From an uncultured Bacteroidota bacterium (GTDB lineage: Bacteria; Bacteroidota; Bacteroidia; Chitinophagales; Chitinophagaceae): a stretch of DNA of 5,179 nucleotides. The translations under genes and the position numbers were made by a program. The stretch is from assembly GCA_903912435.1 (NCBI GenBank), contig CAIWHI010000204.1:1-5179 (forward strand), written 5' to 3'. Positions 1 to 5,179 of this stretch are shown here, in pieces (within the stretch, counting starts at the first letter, position 1; every line of letters starts with the position of its first letter). The notes below the pieces were generated by a model, which saw nothing but the letters and a program-made list of their open reading frames with translations, was not told the origin of the DNA and did no database searches.

Positions 1-2047
1 CTGTTATGTCAGCAGCACAAACTGTTGATGAACCACTTATAGAACCGGCGGCTGGTAGGGTATTAACTGTTAAGGTATCAAATACAAGACAGGAGCCGAG
101 GCCGTATGATATTGTAACAGTACCAGATGCAATACCGGTTACAATACCTGTACCTGCGCCAACTGTAGCTGTTGTGATATCACTACTTGTCCATACTTCA
201 CCACCTACTGTATTGGTAAGTGTTGTAGTTCCGGCAGTACATACTGTTGATGAACCTGTAATTGTATTTGGGGTGGCTATTACTGTAAATGTCATAAGGG
301 CATTTGCACCACAACCTGTTGCATAGGTTATAGTACATGTGCCACCGGCATTCCCGGTTACATTTCCTGAAGCATCTACTGTTGCTACACTTGTGTTGCT
401 ACTGCTCCATATTCCGCCCGATATTGTGTTGCTAAGTGCAGAAACATTGCCAGAACAAACAGAAGCAGTTCCGGTAATTGCAGCAGGTGGAGTGTTGATG
501 GTTACAGTCGCAAAAGATGAGCAAGTATTTACTGAATATGTGATAGTAGCAGTACCCCCTGAAACACCTGTAACCAGCCCTGAGCCGGTTCCTACTGTTG
601 CAATTGATGTTGAACTACTTGTCCATACCCCGCCACTTGTTGCATCGCTTAATGTAGATGTTGATGAAGTGCAAAGTGTGGTACTACCTGTGATATTAGC
701 TGGGGTACTTATTACTGTTACAGTTTTTACTGCTGCTGCACCGCAACCGTTTGAGTAGGTTATTGTGGCGGTGCCATTTGCAACTCCGGTGCCTATGCCT
801 GATGAAGAACCTATAGAAACTATCGCATTATTACTACTGCTCCAGATTCCTCCGGTTGATGTGTTGGTATAAGTGTTGGTTTGTGTGCGGCAGATAATGT
901 TAGTGCCTGTAATTGCAGCGGGTACTGAGTTGATGTTGATTGTGGATGTTGAGAAGCAGGTGCCCAGTGTGTAAGAGATTGTTGCTGTTCCCTGGGCAAC
1001 TCCGGTTGCAGTACCGGTAATGCTGCCTATTGTTGCAACTGCTGTATTGCTGCTGGTCCATCTGCCGCCTGCTGTTGCATCGCTCAGGGTGGTTGATCCT
1101 GCCACGCATGCTGCAGTGGTTCCGGTGATGGCTGCTGTTGCGGCGTTAACTGTAAGAACTGTTGTTGCTGGTGCGCCACATGCAGTATAGCTTACTGTAC
1201 AGGTTCCGGCTGAAACTGCGGTCACAAGACCTGATGTTGAATTGATTGAAGCGATTGCTGTATTACTGCTTGACCAAATTCCGCCTGGGGTTGTGTTGGC
1301 TAATGTTGCTGTACCACCTATGCAGTAATTTGTGGTTCCGGTGATTGCCGGGGTAGCGGCGGGATAAACGGTCATTGCAAGAGATGCAAGTGTTCCGCAT
1401 CCTGTGGTATAGCGAAGGGTTACTGCTCCAGTTGCTACTCCGGTTACGATTCCGGTTGAAGCGCCTACTGTTGCCCTGGCAGTGTTAAGGCTGCTCCAGG
1501 TTCCTAATGGTGAGGCATCACTTAAAGATGTTGTTCCTGCCACGCATACCCTGGGAGGTCCGGTGATTGCGGTAGGGGGGACCTTAACTGTTACTAACGC
1601 AGTTGAGGCACTCGTGAGAGAGCCTGATGTGTTACAAGTTCCTGCCCCTGTCCATGTGAGGACGCAGTAGTAGTAGAGTGGGCCACCTGCGGCTGTTGAG
1701 GGTCGGTAAGTTACCGATCCCGTGGTGCCAAGGGTTGTAGTAACTGTTGAGGTACTGACCAGCGTTCCCCCTGATGTAGAGTTGGTGGCATTTGAATACC
1801 ATTTAACCGTAAGACTGGTACCGCTTCTTGTCCCTGTTCCGGTATTACAGATGTTGTAAGTAAATCTTACCAAACTAGCAGTGGCGCCCTGACAAAAGGT
1901 GCCTCCGCCAGTGACGGAACTTGAGGTACTCGGTGTGTATTTCTTGATAGCGAACACCGACGAGGTACTTAAGGTACATAGTAGGACTAGTACGGGTAAA
2001 AAGATCCTGCTTTTCATAAAATTTAGTTTTTGTTGTAAATTGTTCAT
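1..2047 (-). CDS. Large exported protein with tandem Big_2-like Ig repeats (5' part, open at left edge)
   Basis: The minus-strand frame is open from an ATG at 2047 to base 2 (682 codons) with no stop, so the gene continues beyond the window. Residues 1-33 are a signal peptide: a polar start, a basic K-S-R, then the hydrophobic core IFLPVLVLLCTLSTSSVFA. A second in-frame ATG at 2017 gives a more compact 23-residue signal peptide and is equally possible; neither has a Shine-Dalgarno. An in-frame TGA at 2075-2077 limits upstream extension. Residues ~34-150 form an N-terminal Ig-like domain with a WYSN motif and a YYYCV strand, a pattern common in Bacteroidota surface proteins. From residue 160 follow seven complete repeats and the start of an eighth, each with ITG, an early Cys, GGxW(S/T)SS, VTGV and GTxTIxY, as in bacterial Ig-like group 2 domains. 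Adhesion or a structural surface role, probably with T9SS export, is inferred from family style; no catalytic domain is visible. The plus-strand ORFs here are antisense shadows. Confidence 0.9.
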   Translation of the reverse strand, partial: MNNLQQKLNFMKSRIFLPVLVLLCTLSTSSVFAIKKYTPSTSSSVTGGGTFCQGATASLVRFTYNICNTGTGTRSGTSLTVKWYSNATNSTSGGTLVSTSTVTTTLGTTGSVTYRPSTAAGGPLYYYCVLTWTGAGTCNTSGSLTSASTALVTVKVPPTAITGPPRVCVAGTTSLSDASPLGTWSSLNTARATVGASTGIVTGVATGAVTLRYTTGCGTLASLAMTVYPAATPAITGTTNYCIGGTATLANTTPGGIWSSSNTAIASINSTSGLVTAVSAGTCTVSYTACGAPATTVLTVNAATAAITGTTAACVAGSTTLSDATAGGRWTSSNTAVATIGSITGTATGVAQGTATISYTLGTCFSTSTININSVPAAITGTNIICRTQTNTYTNTSTGGIWSSSNNAIVSIGSSSGIGTGVANGTATITYSNGCGAAAVKTVTVISTPANITGSTTLCTSSTSTLSDATSGGVWTSSSTSIATVGTGSGLVTGVSGGTATITYSVNTCSSFATVTINTPPAAITGTASVCSGNVSALSNTISGGIWSSSNTSVATVDASGNVTGNAGGTCTITYATGCGANALMTFTVIATPNTITGSSTVCTAGTTTLTNTVGGEVWTSSDITTATVGAGTGIVTGIASGTVTISYGLGSCLVFDTLTVNTLPAAGSISGSSTVCAADIT
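2..1570 (-). repeat. Tandem Ig-like repeat array, 7 complete units plus start of an 8th
   Basis: Anchoring on the single invariant Trp codon of each unit (low bases 1496, 1274, 1058, 842, 623, 407, 191) gives spacings of 222, 216, 216, 219, 216 and 216 bp, that is 72-74 residues. Unit boundaries at the (A/N/T)ITG strand are 1349-1570, 1133-1348, 917-1132, 698-916, 482-697, 266-481, 50-265, with a partial unit in 2-49. Each complete unit has one Cys about 16 residues before the Trp and another after the GTxTIxY strand, likely a disulfide pair. Units 2, 4 and 6 carry GGIWSSSN and a CG dipeptide; units 3, 5 and 7 carry WTSS and an x(T/S)C ending, so the array alternates two subtypes. Units 2 and 6 have an additional Cys in GTCT. 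Confidence 0.88.
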
Positions 2048-2111
2048 GTTATTTTTTGATGTTTTGTGTTTTGTTCAGATAAAAGCTATGCCAGGACACC
2101 CTCTAAAGGGT
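2048..2111 (-). promoter_or_regulatory. Candidate promoter and inverted repeat upstream of the Ig-repeat gene
   Basis: Reading toward the gene on the minus strand there is a perfect 5-bp inverted repeat with a 4-nt loop (ACCCT ctaa AGGGT on plus, 2098-2111). Next comes TGGCATAGCTTTTAT (2079-2093), then an A-rich leader to the ATG at 2047. TAGCTTTT (2081-2088) is close to the Bacteroidota -7 box TAnnTTTG, but no good -33 TTG sits at the expected distance. TGGCAT also resembles a sigma-54 -24 element, though its -12 partner (TTAT instead of TTGC) is poor. The two readings are mutually exclusive and neither is strong; the position 30-65 bp before the start is the main support. Confidence 0.3.
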
Positions 2112-2178
2112 ATCTTACATTAGTAAAATAAATTGTGCTTAACCGAGCTGCCTACACATATTCCGTTCGGGACCAATG

Positions 2179-2204
2179 AAAACCAGTAAGCCCTTCTGGT
2201 TTTT
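2179..2204 (-). terminator. Intrinsic-terminator-like hairpin
   Basis: AAAACCAG (2179-2186) and CTGGTTTT (2196-2203) form a perfect 8-bp stem around a 9-nt loop. The A/U-flanked arms give a U-rich tail in both directions (TTTT on minus, TTTTT on plus). On the minus strand it lies about 50 nt after the stop of the decayed coding stretch ending at 2256 and just before the promoter region of the Ig-repeat gene. It would therefore insulate that gene from upstream transcription. No plus-strand gene ends nearby. The stem has only three G-C pairs, so strength is uncertain. Confidence 0.45.
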
Positions 2205-2255
2205 CCCCCTCCTGTACATCCACACCATTTTTATATTTTTTAAACTTTATTATCA

Positions 2256-2409
2256 CTACCTGTTTTTATTTTCAGAATCTGTTAATGGACTCCTTTTTTC
2301 TTCAATAGCAGGTGACAAAATTTCATGATTGTTAAAAAGCTTATCAACATAATCCTGGTTTTTCTTGTTTAATAATCATTTTTAGATTCACGTCCTCTTC
2401 AATTTCTGG
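2256..2409 (-). pseudogene. Possible frameshifted gene remnant A
   Basis: Two overlapping minus-strand frames each read like real protein. The first (2344-2409) follows a TAA and gives PEIEEDVNLKMIIKQEK before ending at TGA. The second (2256-2375) gives 39 residues including NQDYVDKLFNNHEILSPAIE, ending in TAG followed closely by TGA and TAA. Joining them requires one frameshift near the A-run at about 2357-2367. Composition is hydrophilic and rich in Glu, Lys, Asn and Asp, unlike random AT-rich translation, and a terminator-like hairpin lies about 50 nt downstream. I do not recognise the family. The A-rich minus strand could also produce such residues by chance. Confidence 0.35.
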
Positions 2410-2564
2410 TTATTATTCACCGTTTTGACCGATTTCTAAGTCGTTACACGTTTGTTAATTGTGTATTTTAGATAGTTATTCTGATTGTTAATGAATAGCT
2501 ATTTTGATACTCAGTTGCACAAAAATAGTAATTAACTTTTGAAAAACAAATTAATTTATTTTGT

Positions 2565-2712
2565 CTAAAAAATAAGTAACTTGTTCCTTTTCTTCCACAC
2601 GTCATTGGCAATAAAATATTGCCTTTGTTCTATTTCTTCGGGGTAATTGGCCTTAATCCACTCTCCACAAGCCGTAATCAGATATTTACTGTAGATTTCT
2701 GTCCTGATTCAT
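2565..2712 (-). pseudogene. Possible frameshifted gene remnant B
   Basis: The minus-strand frame 2565-2708 encodes 47 residues without a stop, including YLITACGEWIKANYPEEIEQ and then a basic VWKKRNK tail ending in TAG. It has no ATG, but an ATG at 2710-2712 in the neighbouring frame starts MNQDR and runs into the good frame if one base is removed around the AAA at 2696-2698. This would give a protein of about 48 residues. The Trp, Glu, Pro and Lys content is strongly protein-like compared with surrounding frames. It could be a decayed small gene, the tail of a larger lost gene, or a sequencing indel. The family is not recognised. Confidence 0.4.
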
Positions 2713-2804
2713 TATACTGATGATTAAATTCGCGCTATGAGTGTAGGCGCTCCTTCGGTATAATAACAAATGATTAGCAGTATTGTTAACAGATTTGAGT
2801 AACT

Positions 2805-2816
2805 ATCGTTAACGAT
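2805..2816. repeat. Perfect 12-bp palindrome ATCGTTAACGAT
   Basis: The 12 bases are fully self-complementary, and a second GTTAAC core (2785-2790) lies 23 bp to the left. Palindromes of this length are typical of dimeric repressor sites, but no gene start is close, so any regulatory role is unsupported. Confidence 0.3.
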
Positions 2817-3299
2817 TGCACAACAAACGTACAAACTGTTTTTGAATTTCCAAACATTTTTCAAAAATATTTTTAAAATTGGTTAACAAATTAGTTTATC
2901 CTACCTGTTTTGTATCTAAAATGGTGTCGAAATTGGTTGGGGAAGGTTATAAATTTTCAGGCTGGGTTCGAATTAATTGTTCAAAATGGGTGGGAATTAG
3001 GTTATGGGTATGTGAATTTTCTGACCTAGGAGAGGTAGAAATAATGCAGTAATAGTATGGAGTTTTGCTGCCAATATGGCATTTTTGATGTTTGCTGGGC
3101 TAGACTTAATTTGATTAAAATAGCCTGGTTGTCTTTAGAAACCTTCGGTTTTGGTTCAGGATGAACGAGGTTTTGGGATAGTGTCCTCCAAAAGAAAAGG
3201 AAGAATGAGGTGTGATATTATAGATTCTCGTTGACTTAAGAATACAAGTTTAGAGTAGAAATGGAATAATTTGCGGTGATATGTCGCACTAGTAGGGGG

Positions 3300-3375
3300 T
3301 TGTGGGCGAGCCATCATGGCTTCTCTGGGCGATGCCCTGGGCTAATATATCAAGCCCATTACAAGGCGGCACAGG
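3300..3375. repeat. GC-rich hairpin cluster, probable degenerate REP/RAYT-type interspersed repeat
   Basis: Three inverted repeats follow one another in a GC island inside AT-rich spacer: AGCCAT c ATGGCT (3309-3321), GGGC gat GCCC (3327-3337), and TGGGCT (3338-3343) with AGCCCA (3353-3358) around a 9-nt AT loop. The core GGGCGATGCCCTGGGCTAAT resembles, from memory, the hairpin-forming elements scattered in Bacteroidota and Planctomycetota intergenic regions and often linked to REP-associated tyrosine transposases. The usual second half (a further CCC...GGG pair) is degenerate here, ending in ATTACAAGGCGG. No transposase gene is in the window, so it would be a non-autonomous copy. A structured RNA is the alternative. 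Confidence 0.45.
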
Positions 3376-3576
3376 AATTAGGTTGTAACTAAAACGAATT
3401 TTTGTAACACAATATTTTAAATGATGACATGCCCTTGCCCCCTATACTTAGGTTTTGAGCTGTAATATTAAGGAGGGGTTTGCAAGCTATTGCCATAAAA
3501 TTGATCGTTATTATTTAGCTTTTTGGCACCTTTGAAGTATAAAATAGAAGGATAAAGGATAGTAAATCCCAGAAAC

Positions 3577-4029
3577 TCACTTCAAAACGGCGATGCAGTC
3601 AATCTCAATAAGCGCATTTTTGGGGAGTTTGGCCACCTGAACGGTGGCTCTGGCAGGTTTTGTTCCGGGGAAATAGGTCTGGTAAATCTCATTTACCTTC
3701 CCGAAATCATTCAGGTCGGTCATGTAAATTGTAACTTTGGTGACATGCTCCATGTCGGAATAGGCTTCTTCTACCACCGCTTTCAGGTTATCAAGTGCCT
3801 GTTTGGTTTGGTCATTTATATTATCTGAAACAAGATTACCGGTAGTAAGTGATAAGCCTATTTGCCCTGAGCAATAGATGGCCGAATTGCTGATAACAGC
3901 ATGCGAATATGGCCCGATTGCCTTTGGTGCCCTGGGGCTATTCACCCCTATTATTATATTGGTAGTGTGGCAAGATGACGCCAATAGGGTAGTTAATATG
4001 AGGAACGTGAATTTATTTAAGGTATTCAT
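3577..4029 (-). CDS. RidA-family (YjgF/YER057c/UK114) protein with N-terminal lipoprotein-like signal
   Basis: 150 residues, against about 128 for cytosolic RidA; the surplus is an N-terminal extension. Residues 1-20 (basic K6, hydrophobic FLILTTLLASSC) look like a lipoprotein signal peptide with Cys20 as lipidation site, although Ala rather than Leu at -3 makes the lipobox imperfect. The RidA fold runs from about residue 30 to the end. Landmarks are GPYSHAV (Tyr41), CSGQIG (53-58), DLNDFGKVN (105-113), the signature PARATVQVAKLP (Arg127) and IEID (Glu142). Tyr41, Arg127 and Glu142 match E. coli RidA Tyr17, Arg105 and Glu120, so imine/enamine deaminase chemistry is plausible. RidA enzymes hydrolyse reactive 2-aminoacrylate-type intermediates and form trimers. 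Export to the periplasm or membrane would place it away from the usual PLP-enzyme source of that substrate. The usual Gly in the EAG turn is Tyr90. It starts 86 bp after the glycosyltransferase stop on the same strand. Confidence 0.95.
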   Translation of the reverse strand: MNTLNKFTFLILTTLLASSCHTTNIIIGVNSPRAPKAIGPYSHAVISNSAIYCSGQIGLSLTTGNLVSDNINDQTKQALDNLKAVVEEAYSDMEHVTKVTIYMTDLNDFGKVNEIYQTYFPGTKPARATVQVAKLPKNALIEIDCIAVLK

Positions 4030-4044
4030 ACAGGCATTTTTGGA

Positions 4045-4068
4045 TGCGGTAAATGTAATGAAACCGCA
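4045..4068 (-). promoter_or_regulatory. Inverted repeat and weak promoter-like box before the RidA gene
   Basis: TGCGGT (4045-4050) and ACCGCA (4063-4068) form a perfect 6-bp inverted repeat with a 12-nt spacer, 16 bp upstream of the RidA start. The spacer edge on the minus strand contains TACATTTA (4050-4057), five of the six fixed positions of the Bacteroidota -7 box TAnnTTTG. No clear -33 element was found. There is no U-tract after the repeat, so an operator-type site is more likely than a terminator. Confidence 0.3.
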
Positions 4069-4115
4069 CTAAAAAACAGATTTTAGGAATTTTTTGGAGG
4101 AAAATTCGGAGATTA

Positions 4116-4949
4116 TCAGGCCATTTTTCTCTTTAACCAGGCCCTCAATTGCTCCCATTGCATTACTACGCCTTCGGGTTGGGTAGCAGGGCCTGTGTAG
4201 ATTGTGCCCCTTTTGGTATAATATTTATTGAATGCGCTCTGGTTAATACCCCATTTCATGAGGAATTGCTTTCGGCCATTGTTCTTTTTAATACGCAGGG
4301 TGCTCTTAGATTGGAAATGATATACCCTGCTTTTGGCTACGCCCTTAAAAATCCTGCAACCTGCATACCACATTTTCATAGCGAAATCGTCGTCACTGCT
4401 AACCCCTGGGCTCAGTTCTATACTATATCCACCTGTTATTAACCAATATTTGCGATGCACCAAGGTAGGAGGCCATGTAGAACCCGACCAGTCTTCTTTG
4501 GGGAAAGTGCTGTATTCTTTGAGTAGTTGGGTTTCCTTGAAAGTCTCAATTGTTGACCCATAATCCTGATGGATGACACAAGGGTTATTATGGTTTGCAG
4601 GTTCAATCATGGTGGCTGAGAACATAAAACAGTCAGTTTCCAGCTTATTTATCTCATAAACCAGTTGTGAATCCCATTCCGGACAAACGTACATATCATC
4701 ATTCATGTACACGATATAGTCCATTTTGGCCAGGCCACCAGCTTCATTTACTGCATTGCAAATACCTACATTAGTTTTAGACCATGTGTGGTCTATGCCC
4801 TGTTCGCGGGCCCAGGCTAAAGTGCCGTCTGAACCATCGTTGACATGTAGAATAACCTGGTGCTTATATGCCGAGTTTTTGCGGATACTTTCCACACATA
4901 ACTTTGCAAAATCCAGATTATTCCATGTAGGTATTATTATTGAAAACAT
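4116..4949 (-). CDS. Family 2 glycosyltransferase (GT-A fold)
   Basis: 277 residues, complete, with ATG at 4949 and TGA at 4116. The N-terminus FSIIIPTWNN starts the GT-A nucleotide-binding fold directly, with no signal peptide. NDGSDGT (37-43) and NVGICNAVNEA (60-70) are typical GT2 sugar-nucleotide-binding segments. YMNDDMYV (81-88) carries the DXD-like metal site at 83-85. DDDF (186-189) is positioned as the catalytic-base region, and His211 in YHFQ is placed as the usual metal-contacting histidine. The C-terminal ~60 residues are basic and aromatic-rich. No transmembrane helix is visible, so it is probably cytoplasmic or peripheral. It would transfer a sugar from an activated donor to a glycan, lipid or protein acceptor; donor and acceptor cannot be read from sequence. 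The start is preceded by A-rich sequence (CTCAAAAA) rather than a Shine-Dalgarno. It is co-directional with its upstream neighbour (62-bp gap) and with the RidA gene downstream; no other glycan genes are in the window. Confidence 0.93.
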   Translation of the reverse strand: MFSIIIPTWNNLDFAKLCVESIRKNSAYKHQVILHVNDGSDGTLAWAREQGIDHTWSKTNVGICNAVNEAGGLAKMDYIVYMNDDMYVCPEWDSQLVYEINKLETDCFMFSATMIEPANHNNPCVIHQDYGSTIETFKETQLLKEYSTFPKEDWSGSTWPPTLVHRKYWLITGGYSIELSPGVSSDDDFAMKMWYAGCRIFKGVAKSRVYHFQSKSTLRIKKNNGRKQFLMKWGINQSAFNKYYTKRGTIYTGPATQPEGVVMQWEQLRAWLKRKMA

Positions 4950-5011
4950 TTTTTGAGTCTGATATTCTTTGTATAAAAGTACTACAACCCCGTGGTTATT
5001 TAATTGGGAAT

Positions 5012-5179
5012 TTAATTGCTGTCGCCATTTGGTTGTGCTTGCTTATTTTCTAAGGCAAAATCTGTAGGCAGGGCGGTATTTAACTTTCCAATTCCCTTAA
5101 TAATGGCAGCCAAAACAGTAGGGTAATCGGGCATTTCCTTGCCTGTGAAGACTATAAACAGGTGCATTTGCCGGTTTTC
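5012..5179 (-). CDS. rnpA: C-terminal fragment, probable ribonuclease P protein component
   Basis: The frame is open from the right edge (5179) to TAA at 5012-5014, 55 residues; the start is outside the window. The fragment begins ENRQMHLFIVFTGKEMPDYP, continues with an Ala/Ile/Leu-rich amphipathic helix (VLAAIIKGIGKLN, residues 22-34) and ends in a polar, probably disordered tail. A strand followed by TGKE-x-P-x-Y and a closing helix is how RnpA of Bacteroidota typically ends, as I recall the family. RnpA binds RNase P RNA and assists 5' maturation of tRNA. The diagnostic RNR-type motif would lie outside the window, so the identity is a judgement from the last 30 or so informative residues. 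A different small alpha/beta protein remains possible. The glycosyltransferase follows after 62 bp on the same strand, possibly as read-through. Confidence 0.55.
   Translation of the reverse strand, partial: ENRQMHLFIVFTGKEMPDYPTVLAAIIKGIGKLNTALPTDFALENKQAQPNGDSN

Larger units (their letters stand above)
2205..3576. other. 1.4-kb gene-poor AT-rich spacer
   Basis: No ORF of convincing length exists here on either strand. Between about 2930 and 3330 the plus strand is visibly G-rich and C-poor, which by itself lowers stop frequency on the minus strand. Stop-free minus-strand stretches there, such as about 60 codons spanning roughly 3030-3225 without an early ATG, should therefore not be over-read. 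The spacer contains two probable gene remnants, a hairpin cluster resembling an interspersed repeat and several short palindromes, listed separately. I see no tRNA, rRNA or CRISPR array. No clear terminator follows the RidA gene at 3480-3576. Confidence 0.7.

Noticed and set aside
6..1670. Plus-strand ORFs (6-326, 339-758, 1482-1670) and a minus ORF in another frame (900-1109)
   Set aside because: They lie inside the minus-strand Ig-repeat gene, whose frame is open throughout and has clear domain motifs. Their low-complexity Val/Pro/Thr translations are antisense or out-of-frame readings of the repeats.
1899..2123. Plus-strand 74-codon ORF over the start of the Ig-repeat gene
   Set aside because: It is antisense to the signal peptide and leader and lacks any recognisable domain. 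The Phe/Leu/Lys-rich middle is just the reverse complement of the A-rich leader.
2565..2708. Resemblance of remnant B to the C-terminal part of eukaryotic Skp1 (shared IK, PEEI, F-I-x-ND spacing)
   Set aside because: The match is a handful of common residues in a short stretch, seen by eye. A Skp1 homolog is not expected in this context. Only a profile search could revive it.
3139..3151. Small hairpin AAACC ttc GGTTT
   Set aside because: The stem is only 5 bp with two G-C pairs and no associated gene end; expected by chance in a spacer of this size.
3030..3240. Long stop-free minus-strand stretches (about 50-60 codons in two frames) in the spacer
   Set aside because: The minus strand is C-rich and G-poor here, which depletes stop codons in all frames. 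The readings have no early ATG and no convincing motif.
3427..3475. Imperfect inverted repeat (CCCCT...CTTA with TAAG...AGGGG)
   Set aside because: Only 9 pairs with an internal loop and an 18-nt loop, and no U-tract on either strand. Not convincing as a terminator for the RidA gene.
3878..4956. Plus-strand ORFs antisense to the RidA and glycosyltransferase genes (3878-4072, 4149-4442, 4333-4563, 4726-4956)
   Set aside because: Both minus-strand genes have full catalytic motifs; these plus-strand frames show none.

Overview
The window looks like a chromosomal segment of a Bacteroidota bacterium, most likely from the Chitinophagia/Sphingobacteriia side. The reasons are a long exported Ig-repeat protein of the gliding/T9SS-cargo style, A-rich translation starts without Shine-Dalgarno sequences, moderate GC in genes and AT-rich spacers. 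The organism call is an inference from style, not from a marker gene. Every confident gene lies on the minus strand, so the window reads biologically from right to left.

From the right edge: the last 55 codons of a gene whose C-terminus resembles RnpA, the ribonuclease P protein (5012-5179). After a 62-bp gap comes an intact family-2 glycosyltransferase (4116-4949), and after another 86 bp an intact RidA-family protein with an N-terminal export/lipoprotein signal (3577-4029). These three may be co-transcribed, although an inverted repeat and a weak promoter-like box sit just before the RidA gene.

Next is a stretch of about 1.5 kb (2048-3576) with no long ORF. It is not empty. It holds a cluster of GC-rich hairpins that looks like a degenerate REP/RAYT-type interspersed repeat (3300-3375), two minus-strand stretches that read like frameshifted gene remnants (2565-2712 and 2256-2409), an intrinsic-terminator-like hairpin (2179-2204), a perfect 12-bp palindrome (2805-2816), and a possible 43-codon plus-strand ORF followed by a small hairpin (2921-3086).

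The left 2 kb is the 5' part of a very large surface or secreted protein gene (1-2047, open at the left edge). It encodes a signal peptide, one N-terminal Ig-like domain and a tandem array of Big_2-like Ig domains with a strikingly regular 72-74-residue period. From the second unit on, two domain subtypes alternate, implying amplification of a two-domain module. The protein is probably an adhesin or structural surface protein. Any T9SS sorting domain would lie beyond the window.
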